From Gudongella oleilytica (GTDB taxonomy: Bacteria; Bacillota; Clostridia; Tissierellales; Tissierellaceae), in assembly GCF_004101785.1 (NCBI RefSeq), contig NZ_CP035130.1:1240001-1304000 (forward strand): 64,000 bases of DNA, read 5' to 3'. Numbering within the stretch: the first letter of the stretch is position 1; every line of letters begins with the position of its first letter. Below are positions 26,689-35,719 of this stretch, piece by piece. The notes beneath the pieces are model-generated. The model searched no databases. It had not been told where the DNA came from and saw only the letters and a program-made list of their open reading frames with translations. The position numbers and the translations under genes were made by a program.

Positions 26689-27610
26689 TAAGTCTCCTTG
26701 TCAGCCAGGCTATGCCTACTGCATTGTCGGAGGATAATCCGGATTTTGTAAAGCTTAGAAGTCCCTGTGGAAATATTTCAGCAAGTCTTTCTCTTATGAT
26801 CCTGTTCTCTGCAACGCCGCCTACGACGATTACCCTTTCATATGCTTCAAGAGAAAGTCCGTATCGGATGAGTGCTTCGCAGACTTTAGCTGAAGTTAAG
26901 AATAATGTATTGCAAATATCCTCGGGCTTTGATCCCTTATCGATTTCCTTTGAAAACTTGTTCTCAAGCCCTGAGAGGTTTACACAGCCATCCTTTGGAT
27001 CAACTTTTAAGCTAATAGGCAAACCGGATCCCATAATTGAGAGCCTGTCCATCTCCATCCCGCTGGGAAATCCCATCCCAAGCTTGACTCCTACACGATC
27101 AACCAGCTGGCCCAGACTTATATCAAGCGTTCCTCCAAGAATTTTTGTAGAAAATTCATCAGATAAGTCAGTAAGTTCAACCAACTCAGTGGTGCCTCCG
27201 GATATATGAAGCAACAGAGCTTTCTCTATGCCCGGATTGTCCATAAGTGCACAAGCCCCATGCCCATCCTGATGACTAAGCCTAAATAAAGGTACCTTAA
27301 GCATAGCTGCAACAGCTCTGCCAAAGCCTTCCCCTGCAAGGAAAACCGGCATATACGAGCCCTCCTCAGATCGGGGCCTTGTGCTTACACCAACTGCCTG
27401 TATACCCTTTGTATCGCACCTTAGCTCCTCAAACAGCTCAGGAAGGTTCTTTACATGCTGAAAAAGGGCCTCCTGCTGTCTAAGACCCCTTTCTCCCTCT
27501 TTTACCTTCAGGAGCCTTCTTAGATCCTGGACGATATTCCCATCCTGGTCTACGACGGATATTGAAGTAGTATAGTTACTTGTATCCAAACCCAAGTAAA
27601 GTCTACTCAT
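26672..27610 (-). CDS. TsaD/Gcp-like paralogue (peptidase M22 family)
   Basis: A 312-residue ASKHA-fold protein related to TsaD, the threonylcarbamoyl transferase for t6A37. It has the metal-binding HQDGH motif, ISGGTTELV and VVGGVAEN. This divergent paralogue between nusB and xseA recurs in Clostridia beside a genuine tsaD elsewhere, and its exact role is unknown. ATG 27610 overlaps nusB by 8 bp; 13 extra upstream residues are unlikely to be translated. I would not call it tsaD itself: sequence around the catalytic centre is shorter and less conserved. Confidence 0.85.
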   Translation of the reverse strand: MSRLYLGLDTSNYTTSISVVDQDGNIVQDLRRLLKVKEGERGLRQQEALFQHVKNLPELFEELRCDTKGIQAVGVSTRPRSEEGSYMPVFLAGEGFGRAVAAMLKVPLFRLSHQDGHGACALMDNPGIEKALLLHISGGTTELVELTDLSDEFSTKILGGTLDISLGQLVDRVGVKLGMGFPSGMEMDRLSIMGSGLPISLKVDPKDGCVNLSGLENKFSKEIDKGSKPEDICNTLFLTSAKVCEALIRYGLSLEAYERVIVVGGVAENRIIRERLAEIFPQGLLSFTKSGLSSDNAVGIAWLTRRLNEGRE

Positions 27611-28013
27611 CTTTCTCAAGGCCTCTGACAAGGCCTCCCAGTACTCCATTTACATACTTGTAGGAATCATCTGAGCTGTATTTTTTCGTTATCTCAATTG
27701 CTTCATTGATGGATACCTCGACCGGGATATCATCCCTGTAAAGAATCTCGTATGCAGCCAGTCTCAGAGTCGACAGATCGACCTTAGCCAGCCTTTCAAG
27801 AGACCATCCCTCAAGGTTTTTTGTGATAAGTGAATCTATATGCTCCCTGTTATCAAGCACTCCCTGGATCGCTTCCTCAATAAATTTTGCCTCGTTTCCT
27901 TCAAACTGGAAGTTCTCAAGGAAGGCTCCTACTACATCCTCCCCAAACTCGCCGTTACATTCGATTTGAAACAAAAGCTGCATTGCACCTTCTCTTGCCT
28001 GCTTTCTACCCAT
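27603..28013 (-). CDS. nusB: Transcription antitermination factor NusB
   Basis: All-helical RNA-binding protein of 136 residues that with NusE (S10) loads onto boxA of rRNA leaders. The ARE-GAMQLLFQ N-terminus and the ILYRDDIPVEVSINEAIEI-like C-terminal segment (cut) are diagnostic. Head of the conserved nusB-xseA-xseB-ispA block. Confidence 0.93.
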   Translation of the reverse strand: MGRKQAREGAMQLLFQIECNGEFGEDVVGAFLENFQFEGNEAKFIEEAIQGVLDNREHIDSLITKNLEGWSLERLAKVDLSTLRLAAYEILYRDDIPVEVSINEAIEITKKYSSDDSYKYVNGVLGGLVRGLEKDE

Positions 28014-28056
28014 ACCCTGCTCCTATCCTTTTATCAAAGTTCCAAGCTCCAGCCGA

Positions 28057-28446
28057 CTATTTTGTCTCCGGAGTTTCCTTGTCCGTTTTAGTCTTTCCAA
28101 TTCCCTCAATAAACACATTTACTTCCCTGACGGTAAGGTCAGTCATAGATTCAATAGCTTCCTTGACCTTCTTTTGCACCTCAAGACCAACCTCATTAAG
28201 CTTTGAGCCATAGCAAAGCATAAGGTGCATCTCAAGGTAAACCCCATCGTCCCTTACCTCAACCTTTATCCCCTTTGTCGGATTCTTCTTGCCAAGAAGC
28301 TCAGTTATGCCGCCTGCAAGGTTGCCGCTCATTCCCACAACGCCCTCTACCTTGCTTGAAGCCATGCCTGCAATACTGGCGATCACTTCGTTGGATATTT
28401 TTATGCTTCCGTTCTCTATGCCCTCCATATGGATCTTATCAGTCAT
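28057..28446 (-). CDS. Asp23/Gls24 family envelope stress protein
   Basis: 129-residue Asp23-family protein (the SNEVIASIAGMASSKVEGVVG start and VYLEMHLMLCYG core are typical, read in parts). In staphylococci the family member is membrane-anchored through AmaP and affects cell-wall stress; in Clostridia this copy precedes nusB almost universally (YqhY in Bacillus, which affects acetyl-CoA carboxylase regulation). YqhY is the closest positional equivalent. Promoter found upstream. Confidence 0.9.
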   Translation of the reverse strand: MTDKIHMEGIENGSIKISNEVIASIAGMASSKVEGVVGMSGNLAGGITELLGKKNPTKGIKVEVRDDGVYLEMHLMLCYGSKLNEVGLEVQKKVKEAIESMTDLTVREVNVFIEGIGKTKTDKETPETK

Positions 28447-28475
28447 AATAACACTCCTTCGATCATTATAAAGGT

Positions 28476-28504
28476 ATTATACCAAAGCTGACCACTCATT
28501 ACAA
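28476..28504 (-). promoter_or_regulatory. Promoter of the asp23-nusB-xse-ispA operon
   Basis: TTGTAA (28499-28504), 17-bp spacer, consensus TATAAT (28476-28481), 30 bp before the Asp23 gene. Confidence 0.7.
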
Positions 28505-28521
28505 TACAGCCTCCAAGCAGG

Positions 28522-28549
28522 AAAAAGGCCTAAAGCTAAGCTTTAGGCC
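28522..28549 (-). terminator. Intrinsic terminator after the CD1247-type gene
   Basis: 11-bp perfect stem with 1-nt centre (28527-28549) followed on the minus strand by TTTTT; 5 bp past the stop. Confidence 0.85.
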
Positions 28550-28554
28550 AATGA

Positions 28555-28920
28555 TTATTCTTCGTCCTCTTCGTCTTCGTCATCGAAATATTCATCGATT
28601 CCAAATCCCTTGTGACAGCCGCAGCCTTCATCGTCACAGCAGTCAGTGTAATCGTCAAACTCAAAGTCGTCATCATCAAACTCATAGTCCTCTTCGTCTC
28701 CGTAGATGTCATCCTCTACGTCGGCAAGGTCCTCGTCGATGAAGTTTACGTACTCCTCAAGATCGATCTGATCCTCAACGATCTCCTCCATAACCTCTGC
28801 GAACTCTTCCAGCGTTTCGACGATAGTCAGGAGAAGCTTGCCCTCCTTAGTGGATTCGTCGATACCCAGCCCATCAGCCAGGCCCTTAAGGTATGCTACC
28901 TTCTGAAATAAGTATTCCAT
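28555..28920 (-). CDS. Acidic CD1247-type protein
   Basis: 121-residue protein with a short N-terminal helical domain (MEYLFQKVAYLKGLADGL) found in Clostridia and sometimes misnamed an AraC regulator. The rest is a long Asp/Glu run containing a small Cys-His cluster (DCCDDEGCGCHKG) that could bind metal. ATG 28920 is preceded by AAGGAGGGG. It sits between efp and the Asp23 gene with its own terminator. Function unknown. Confidence 0.8.
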   Translation of the reverse strand: MEYLFQKVAYLKGLADGLGIDESTKEGKLLLTIVETLEEFAEVMEEIVEDQIDLEEYVNFIDEDLADVEDDIYGDEEDYEFDDDDFEFDDYTDCCDDEGCGCHKGFGIDEYFDDEDEEDEE

Positions 28921-29013
28921 TTTACCCCTCCTTATAAAGTTCTCAATGGAGCTTCTTGCTAAATGCAAAAAGCACTCAAAGGCGATCAACGAGGCAGGAG
29001 AATCTTCCAGCGA

Positions 29014-29571
29014 TTATACTCTGGACAGATATTCTCCGGTTCGCGTGTCGATTTTTATTCTGTCTCCAATGTTCACAAACAACGGAACACTGATGGAAAC
29101 TCCGGTTTCAACTATTGCCTGCTTTGTTGCTCCCTGAGCTGTGTCACCCTTTACTCCCGGTTCAGTCTCAGTTACCTCTAACTCAACAAAGTTAGGTGCC
29201 TGTACTTCGAAGGCCTTGCCCTGGAAGAATCTGATAACTGCTGTATCATTCTCCCTAAGGTATTTGATAGCTTCCTCAACTGATTCATAGGAAAGCGGGA
29301 GCTGCTCATATGTTGCAGTATCCATGAAGTGATATAGCTCGCCATCTGAATACAGGTACTGCATTTCCTTTGTTTCAATAACAGCCTTCTCGAATCTCTC
29401 AGTCGGGTTGAAGGTGATTTCCTTCGCTCCCCCTGACAAAACGTTTCTGATTTTAGCCCTTACAAATGCTGCGCCTTTTCCAGGCTTAACATGTTGAAAA
29501 TCGATTATCTGCCATACATCCCCGTCCATGACGAAGGTTATACCCTTTCTAAACTCCCCTGCTTGTATCAA
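29014..29571 (-). CDS. efp: Elongation factor P
   Basis: Relieves ribosomes stalled at polyproline. 185 residues in three beta-barrel domains; the modification-site loop reads [10 protein letters not shown], with Lys at the tip as in bacteria that modify or leave it bare, and the C-terminal domain ends [20 protein letters not shown]-like (split for length). TTG start at 29571 with GGAGGG upstream. Confidence 0.95.
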   Translation of the reverse strand: MIQAGEFRKGITFVMDGDVWQIIDFQHVKPGKGAAFVRAKIRNVLSGGAKEITFNPTERFEKAVIETKEMQYLYSDGELYHFMDTATYEQLPLSYESVEEAIKYLRENDTAVIRFFQGKAFEVQAPNFVELEVTETEPGVKGDTAQGATKQAIVETGVSISVPLFVNIGDRIKIDTRTGEYLSRV

Positions 29572-29632
29572 GCTATTCCCTCCTGTTCATATCAAAACGC
29601 ATTGCAATGATCGCAATACCCCTAATAACAAC

Positions 29633-29661
29633 ATTATATCAGTATTACAATAACCTAACAA
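29633..29661 (-). promoter_or_regulatory. Promoter of efp
   Basis: TTGTTA (29656-29661), 17 bp, TATAAT (29633-29638). The -35 overlaps the aroK stop. Confidence 0.65.
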
Positions 29662-30179
29662 GGTAAAAGTTTACGGTAGCTGTCCTTGATTTTTCGGGAG
29701 AATTCACTCCGTGTCATGCCATCTACATGTATGGCCATATGGCAGGATGAATAATACAAAGCTTCCCTGCTCCTGTAAAGCCTTTCTATCCTGTCTCTAA
29801 GTTCTCCATCCCCAGCAAGAAGAGGTCTGGCAATGCTGCTGCTTTCAATATTTGAAGCAATTGAGTCGATTGAGCCATGGAGAAAAAATACTACACCTCT
29901 GTCCTTTATAAGCTTAACATTCTCTGGATCAAGGATTATTCCCCCTCCAGTCGAAACGACAGTGTTCTCAAAGGACATGGCATACGCAAGGACCTCCCTT
30001 TCCTTCTGACGGAAAAATGGCTCTCCATGTTTTTCAAATATCTCCTCAATGGTCATTCCCATCTCATCAGAAATCATCCTGTCCGTGTCAAGAAATCTCC
30101 AGCCCATATACTTAGCCAGGTACCTTCCCTTTACGGATTTACCCACGCCGCTCATACCTATCAATACGATATTTTTCAT
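29655..30179 (-). CDS. aroK: Shikimate kinase
   Basis: Phosphorylates shikimate in aromatic amino-acid synthesis. P-loop GMSGVGKS, the shikimate-binding Asp in DTDRM, Arg in FFRQKE and GGG motif are present. 174 residues. It is the last gene after the minor pilins, 12 bp downstream; an aro gene next to pil genes is common but not functionally linked. Confidence 0.92.
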   Translation of the reverse strand: MKNIVLIGMSGVGKSVKGRYLAKYMGWRFLDTDRMISDEMGMTIEEIFEKHGEPFFRQKEREVLAYAMSFENTVVSTGGGIILDPENVKLIKDRGVVFFLHGSIDSIASNIESSSIARPLLAGDGELRDRIERLYRSREALYYSSCHMAIHVDGMTRSEFSRKIKDSYRKLLPC

Positions 30180-30191
30180 TGTTTTTCTCCA

Positions 30192-31187
30192 TCAATATAC
30201 TTTAATATATTGTATCACAGGTTTAAAGAAGCCGGGCAAGTGAATTCCTACTTGTGCTACGTTAGGATTAGCTATAACATCAACGATATTATCATTATTA
30301 ATCGGACCATCGCTTATAAGTTTACCATTTAGATAAAATGTTGCTCCCTCTTTTATCGTCAGGCTGCCTCCTTCTATTATGAGTATCCCATTAAGCTTGA
30401 AGTCTGATTCGATTATTACATCCCCTTCAACGTAAAAAATAGCTTTGATACCTGATGCATAATTATTAAGATCCAGTCGTAGCTCCACAATGTCATCAGA
30501 ATTCTTTTTTGACATTTGAAATATTGTAATTTGGGGTTGCGAAAAACTATAATACTTAGAGAATCCGTCAACTAAGATTTCTGTTTTATATACTCCATAG
30601 CCCGTCCTTTTGATAAAAGCATCAATATTGCCTTGCTCAAGAACAACCACATTTGGAATAAGTAGATTTTCTTCTTCAACTATTCCAGGTAAATTTTCAT
30701 AGACTAAGTCCAGCAACTGCAATTCCTCGGAATCAAGCGAGTCAGGTGTTACTATTGGATCTCCTTCAAGGAATATCGGATTATAGAGTTCTCCAACAAT
30801 TTCGATAGACGGCATATCATCGCCTAAATTCACAGGATAATGAAGGTCGACTTTAAGTTGACCTTGGTTGTAGGAAATATCTCCTATAATACCGGATTCA
30901 CTTCCAAGCTCCTCGGGTGTTACTGTCCATTTCTTACCCTGGTTACTTAATGCTTTATAAATAGCATCTTTCAAATTGAATATCAGCCCGCCCTCTCCAG
31001 AGCTGTACAGGATCTTATAAAGCTCATTCTCGGCTGTGAGTCTGTCTGCTATCCTCTGTTCAAGAGCAGAAGCCAAATGATTTTGATATGTAATCATATA
31101 CAGGCAGTAAAATGTCATCATAAAAACTAAAGAAAACACAATAAGGGACATCATTAGAGCAGATCCCCTTCTATTTATAAACTTCAA
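30192..31187 (-). CDS. PilX-like minor pilus component (set A)
   Basis: 331-residue protein with a single N-terminal membrane helix after RRGSALMMSL, the arrangement of PilX/GspK-type components that lack the classic prepilin glycine-Glu5 motif. The C-terminal third has hydrophobic beta repeats (DVIIESDFKLNGILIIEGG region) like bactofilin/polymer-forming domains. TTG start overlaps the stop of the previous prepilin gene (TTGA), so translation is coupled. Probably part of the pilus tip or initiation complex. Confidence 0.75.
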   Translation of the reverse strand: MKFINRRGSALMMSLIVFSLVFMMTFYCLYMITYQNHLASALEQRIADRLTAENELYKILYSSGEGGLIFNLKDAIYKALSNQGKKWTVTPEELGSESGIIGDISYNQGQLKVDLHYPVNLGDDMPSIEIVGELYNPIFLEGDPIVTPDSLDSEELQLLDLVYENLPGIVEEENLLIPNVVVLEQGNIDAFIKRTGYGVYKTEILVDGFSKYYSFSQPQITIFQMSKKNSDDIVELRLDLNNYASGIKAIFYVEGDVIIESDFKLNGILIIEGGSLTIKEGATFYLNGKLISDGPINNDNIVDVIANPNVAQVGIHLPGFFKPVIQYIKVY

Positions 31188-31744
31188 TCGATAACACGCC
31201 CCTTTACTGAAGCCGCTGCAATGTAGGTTCTTGTCTTATCATCACCCTGATCTACCTCCAAGCATATACGGATCAGTGCGTTTTCAGCATCTAAGCCGGT
31301 ACCCTCAATAGACACTACATTTTCTGCTACAGTATTGAAGCCTGAAAATTTGTCATAAGCTGGCATCTTTACAATGCTGTTGTTGTAAGCGATCCTTTTG
31401 ATCGTGCCATCACCCATGTAATATGTCTTGTAGTTATACTTCGTTCCATCATCATCCTTCACTGTTTCCATTAGGATAAATCCAAAATTATCGGGGTAAA
31501 TATCAGAAAGGCCGGGGCATGCATCTATTGGGTAGACCTTTTCCGATCTCTTGATCTCATCCTTAATATATTCCAGGGAGTATATCGCAGATATTGAGCT
31601 TTTATCCTGTTCTTCAACTCTTTTTGTGATAAGATTGGAAAGCTGAAGGACAGACATTAAGCTCGCAACAACAATTGAAACCAATCCCAGCCCTACAACC
31701 ACCTCAATTAGTGAAAACCCCTTGTATTTGCCTGCTGACTTCAA
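31184..31744 (-). CDS. Type IV prepilin-like protein, PilW type (set A)
   Basis: 186-residue minor prepilin. Cleavage site KG|FSLIEV gives a mature N-terminal Phe and Glu5, followed by a hydrophobic helix. I place the start at TTG 31744 because TGGAGG lies six bases upstream; an ATG at 31765 has no Shine-Dalgarno. The gene overlaps the upstream prepilin gene by 41 bp. Confidence 0.8.
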   Translation of the reverse strand: MKSAGKYKGFSLIEVVVGLGLVSIVVASLMSVLQLSNLITKRVEEQDKSSISAIYSLEYIKDEIKRSEKVYPIDACPGLSDIYPDNFGFILMETVKDDDGTKYNYKTYYMGDGTIKRIAYNNSIVKMPAYDKFSGFNTVAENVVSIEGTGLDAENALIRICLEVDQGDDKTRTYIAAASVKGRVID

Positions 31745-32099
31745 GTCTGACCTCCATGTTGTCATATTTTTGTGATTTGATCCTTACTCCGATCAACATA
31801 TAATTCCCCTCAGCTTCCATCAGATCAAGGGTACAGCTATACACATCTTCATCAATTTCCTCATCCCGGTATTCAATGCTGCCTTCGTTGAGTAAACTCT
31901 CAACTGATTCCAATACCTCATCGTCATCAGTTTTAAGTTTTTGTGCCACATAATCACAAAGATAAATCATCTCGCCTCTCTCCGCAGCTCTGTCCATGCT
32001 TATCATGGAATTCGTCATTAAAGGTAAGCTGGCAGCAGCGACAATTCCTAAAAAAGTGATCCCTAAAAGTATTTCCAGCAATATAAACCCCTTTTTCAT
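31704..32099 (-). CDS. Type IV prepilin-like protein, PilV type (set A)
   Basis: 131-residue minor prepilin with a very short leader, MKKG|FILLE, Glu5 and a hydrophobic helix (LLGITFLGIVAAASL). The C-terminal domain is acidic. Probable minor subunit priming pilus assembly. Confidence 0.82.
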   Translation of the reverse strand: MKKGFILLEILLGITFLGIVAAASLPLMTNSMISMDRAAERGEMIYLCDYVAQKLKTDDDEVLESVESLLNEGSIEYRDEEIDEDVYSCTLDLMEAEGNYMLIGVRIKSQKYDNMEVRLEVSRQIQGVFTN

Positions 32100-32100
32100 G

Positions 32101-32547
32101 TCAATCGACCTTCTTTAATGTTATGTCAGGTGTTGCTACTGGAATAGTAATTTGATACCAATCTCCGCTTCTTGTTCTAAAGGTTATGGTCTGTGCATTG
32201 TTTCCTGAGCTTCCGATTCTATTGAACAGCAGATTTCCTTTCGTGCAGCCCTCAAGGATCACTCCATTCTTAAGCTCGACCTTCTTTATTTCCTTCGTAC
32301 CTTCACTTATTCGATAGCTATTTTTTGCCAGATCAATGTCAAAGCTGATGGACTTTTTTTCAACAACGGCTTTATTTCTCGCATATAACAGATCCTTATA
32401 CAGGTACTTGATCTCCTGCTTCTCCCTCATGGCGTGGACAAAGGAAAATCTCGGAACAGCAATGGCCAAAAACAAAGAAATAAGGGCTACCACCATCAGC
32501 AGCTCGATGAGTGTGTAGCCCTTCCTGTTACTCTCTAATAACGCCAT
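32101..32547 (-). CDS. FimT/GspH-type pseudopilin (set A)
   Basis: 148-residue pseudopilin: leader ending KG|YTLIEL with Glu5, hydrophobic helix, then the GspH/FimT fold (FSFVHAMREKQEIK, ARNKAVVEKK). FimU-type subunits cap or initiate pili. Start overlaps the SLH gene end by 13 bp. Confidence 0.83.
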   Translation of the reverse strand: MALLESNRKGYTLIELLMVVALISLFLAIAVPRFSFVHAMREKQEIKYLYKDLLYARNKAVVEKKSISFDIDLAKNSYRISEGTKEIKKVELKNGVILEGCTKGNLLFNRIGSSGNNAQTITFRTRSGDWYQITIPVATPDITLKKVD

Positions 32548-34280
32548 TCATTAAGCGTATAAAGCATATAAGCAACCTCAGCTCTTGTGATCTTTCTGTT
32601 TAAGTCAACAAAGCTGGGTGATTTGTATGCCTTTTCATACATCATCTGAGTCGCCACGCTGTTCCAGCGGAAGCTGTAATCACGGAGTACCCGTCCCATA
32701 ATAAGCTCCACCTCATAATATGAAATTGGATTGTGGGGTCTGAAGGTCCTGTCAGTATACCCCAATATATAGCCGTTGTTCAGTCCATAGCTTATGATCC
32801 TGTCATAGGTGCTGAAAGTCAGATAGTCATTGAAATAGGTCGCTCTTGCTACATAATTGGGAAGCACCCAGTTTTCGATCCTGCTTAAAAGTATAAGGAA
32901 TTCAGCCCTCGTTATATTTTGTGACGGTCTGAAGGTACCATCAAGTGGAGTTGAGCCAGGGTATCCGAGGATTATTCCCCTTCTGACCATGGTCTCGATC
33001 TCATCCTTTGCCCAATGGTCACGGACATCTGTGAGGATCCTTATGCTGTCGTCCATAAATACTGCGTAGACACTGTCTCTGTTTGCGAGTGTATGAGGTG
33101 CAACCTTAGTGCTTATCATGCCGTCTGATACTACCGACGGCAGATAATACCATCTTTCATCGATGAACTTGTATATGCCGCCCTTGTTGGAATCCCCGTA
33201 ATACGGGAAGCTAAGGGTCACATACTTGGTTTTATCGATCGTATTTGCAGGGTTGTCGAGAAGCACCCTGTAAAGCTCAGAGGCTCTTATACTCGGTCCT
33301 AATTGATAATATGAGGTATTCATAGTATCTATCGTTAAATGTGTAGGAAGATAGAAGGTTCCAGGCTCTATGGTAACCATTATTCCAGGGTCGTCTATCC
33401 CATCGAATATTGCATTAGCTGTAAGCTCTCCACCTTTGGCGGTTACAAATACTGAAGTGGTCTTATTGACTGCCTGACTGCCTAATAGCTCTCTATAGGT
33501 ACTGTTATATGATAAATAGAATTCTGATCTGAAACCTTCAACGAACGCGTCGCTGTACTCAGCGGACGCCATGCTTAACCTATACCTGTCCTTTATTTCC
33601 CTTTCACTGAGGATATGTCTGTCATAGTCCATCTCAAGGCCTGATAGGTAATCCTTTTGAGCAGCAGTGTTACCCTCGATTTCACCTGCGCTCTGGCCGT
33701 TGGTAAGACCTTCATCCATGTTGTTCTTTGCAGGATCAAACATCATTTTTTCATAGGTTTCTTCATAGCCGATTTTAAAACCTGCTTTAAATTCAGTTAT
33801 AAACTGATCTTCATAGTCTTCTGACATCTGGTCAAGATTAAAGGCTCTCGATATAGTTCTGTCACTTGGAATGGCATCCACCCAGTCAGAGTCTCTGCCT
33901 CCATAAAAGTCGTTCAGAGCAGCTGTCTTACCCATGCTTTTACCTAAAGCATCTGCATAATTGACCTTAACATCACCCTTTCGGGCATCCTCATATCCTT
34001 CAACAAATCCCTCTTCAAAGTCACCTAGTCTGCCAGCAAGTCTTATCTCATCATATTGGTCTTCATCAAAAATGTCAGAAGTAATATATGCATCCAGTGC
34101 ATCATCCTCATCCTCAAAGCTTGGATCTATTCCATAAAATTCAGCACCCTTTGAATATCCGGCATCATATGCTTCATCTGCAGTTATCACGGAAACCTCT
34201 ACTTGACCAGCAAATACCGTACCAGGCAGCACAAGGAGTGCAAATGCAAGTATCAAAATCATTGTCCATTTAGCTTTCAT
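32535..34280 (-). CDS. S-layer homology (SLH) domain protein of the pilus locus
   Basis: Secreted 581-residue protein: signal peptide (cleavage near VFA|GQ, residue 24), a helical region (about 30-270) with repeated Gly-aromatic motifs (AGYSKG, EGFVEGYED, AGFKIGYEE, EGFRSEF), a beta region (about 275-400), and two full SLH repeats plus a partial third at the C-terminus (DHWAKDEIE, GYPGSTPLDGTFRP, NNGYILGYTD). SLH domains bind pyruvylated wall polysaccharide, so it is anchored outside. Being coded between pilO and the pseudopilins it may form the wall passage or anchor of the pilus. I start at ATG 34280 (AGGAGGGG upstream); the GTG two codons earlier overlaps the site. Confidence 0.8.
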   Translation of the reverse strand: MKAKWTMILILAFALLVLPGTVFAGQVEVSVITADEAYDAGYSKGAEFYGIDPSFEDEDDALDAYITSDIFDEDQYDEIRLAGRLGDFEEGFVEGYEDARKGDVKVNYADALGKSMGKTAALNDFYGGRDSDWVDAIPSDRTISRAFNLDQMSEDYEDQFITEFKAGFKIGYEETYEKMMFDPAKNNMDEGLTNGQSAGEIEGNTAAQKDYLSGLEMDYDRHILSEREIKDRYRLSMASAEYSDAFVEGFRSEFYLSYNSTYRELLGSQAVNKTTSVFVTAKGGELTANAIFDGIDDPGIMVTIEPGTFYLPTHLTIDTMNTSYYQLGPSIRASELYRVLLDNPANTIDKTKYVTLSFPYYGDSNKGGIYKFIDERWYYLPSVVSDGMISTKVAPHTLANRDSVYAVFMDDSIRILTDVRDHWAKDEIETMVRRGIILGYPGSTPLDGTFRPSQNITRAEFLILLSRIENWVLPNYVARATYFNDYLTFSTYDRIISYGLNNGYILGYTDRTFRPHNPISYYEVELIMGRVLRDYSFRWNSVATQMMYEKAYKSPSFVDLNRKITRAEVAYMLYTLNEWRY

Positions 34281-34291
34281 TTTCACCCCTC

Positions 34292-35719
34292 CTATCTCTT
34301 AACAAGTACAAGTATTTTACCGACTGTAAGAACATCGCCTGCTTTTATTTCATTGTTTGCCATTATCTCGTTCTTATACTTTTCAGTTCCATATGTTTTT
34401 CGCGAAATCCCGGTTATTGTATCACCGGGCTGTACCTCGTAAAACATGAAGTCAGATGCTTTTATCTTTTCGTCCTGGATTACCTCTTCCGTATGATTGC
34501 TGAAGAATGCCTCCAACTTGTCGAATATAAGGACTCCGAAGTCATCTCTCTCCTTGCCCATTTCGTAGTAAATATGAGTTATCTTAAGAGGATACATGGA
34601 GGTGTCACCTGGAAGCATAACATTAATGTTACCCCATCCAAGCCAAGGCACTCCGATTGATACAACCTGCTCGATTTCTTCTCCGCTCTGTGTGATTGCC
34701 CTTATGCCTATATTCCCCGGAGAATAATCAAAGGAATATATCCACATCTTAAGCTCGTTTGGAGGATATCTAAGCTCTATGTTCTGTTTTGATATATCAA
34801 CATAGGCTCTGTTCTCTTCATTTACGCCAAGGATCTTGTACTCAAGCCTCATCCCATACTTGCCGTGCTGTGCAATCGTTGATGGGACAGCAGAGCCTGC
34901 GATCAGCTCATGGGATGGAATGAAATCGTAATTTCTCATTTCGAAGCTGTGGAGGATGTCGCCCTTTATTTCAACTACAGGCTCAGTGCCTCCTGTTGTA
35001 CCTCCACCTGTTCCGCCTCCTCCTGTTGAGCCTGACGAGGTCTCACCTGTGAAGCCTGCAAAGCTTCCAAAAAGGGTTCCTGTATTTGGATTATCCGCAA
35101 CCTCAACAGGTATTACATTTGGATCTGTATCCGCAAGGCCTTCGAGGCTGTATACCTTGATGTTCATAGTACCGCCAAGAGATGCGTCGTCTTTTCTGTC
35201 AAGAGAAAGAGTGTCGACCATCATCCTTCTTGGACTCATCTCAACCGCTCTTACCATATTCATTATGCCGGCATAGCTTCCGCTGAATGGAACCGATATA
35301 CCCATATTATAGACGTCCATGTCCGCAACTTTTTCAGCACCCGGTCTTGTGAAGTTCAGGTCAACTATCTCTACCTGATCCTCTGGCAGCATATCATTCA
35401 AAAGATAGATTATCTGTGATTGATCCAGAGTCGGGAAATAGTATGAGACGATCTGGTTTCTCTCCCTGTGCAGCTGCTCCCACTCTGCCTTAATGTCAGC
35501 TTCTCTTCTTAGAGTTGCATTCATCTCCATTATCTTTGTTTCCAGCTCATATTTCTGAACTGTCAGCTCCTCCTGCTTCAACTCCTGAGGTTCAATGATA
35601 TACCTGTTCCCAAGCCACGCGATGCCTACTATAGCGAGCAGTGTAAGAAGTACCTTTTCGCTGTTGGTCAAAGGTCTGGTTTTTATTTTACTTAGAAATG
35701 ATGGCTTTTTAGTTGGCAT
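34292..35719 (-). CDS. pilO: PilO-like T4P alignment protein with beta-sandwich and LysM domains
   Basis: 475-residue inner-membrane protein. Membrane helix 22-39, coiled coil about 45-92 and a PilO ferredoxin-like core to about 195, then a Gly/Ser/Thr linker (about 225-248), a beta-sandwich resembling carbohydrate-binding modules (about 252-408), and a LysM domain (426-473; YEVQPGDTI and NNEIKAGDVL). Standard PilO is about 200 residues, so the second half is an addition. LysM binds peptidoglycan, which would fix the alignment complex in a thick Gram-positive wall. Overlaps pilN by 11 bp. Confidence 0.82.
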   Translation of the reverse strand: MPTKKPSFLSKIKTRPLTNSEKVLLTLLAIVGIAWLGNRYIIEPQELKQEELTVQKYELETKIMEMNATLRREADIKAEWEQLHRERNQIVSYYFPTLDQSQIIYLLNDMLPEDQVEIVDLNFTRPGAEKVADMDVYNMGISVPFSGSYAGIMNMVRAVEMSPRRMMVDTLSLDRKDDASLGGTMNIKVYSLEGLADTDPNVIPVEVADNPNTGTLFGSFAGFTGETSSGSTGGGGTGGGTTGGTEPVVEIKGDILHSFEMRNYDFIPSHELIAGSAVPSTIAQHGKYGMRLEYKILGVNEENRAYVDISKQNIELRYPPNELKMWIYSFDYSPGNIGIRAITQSGEEIEQVVSIGVPWLGWGNINVMLPGDTSMYPLKITHIYYEMGKERDDFGVLIFDKLEAFFSNHTEEVIQDEKIKASDFMFYEVQPGDTITGISRKTYGTEKYKNEIMANNEIKAGDVLTVGKILVLVKR

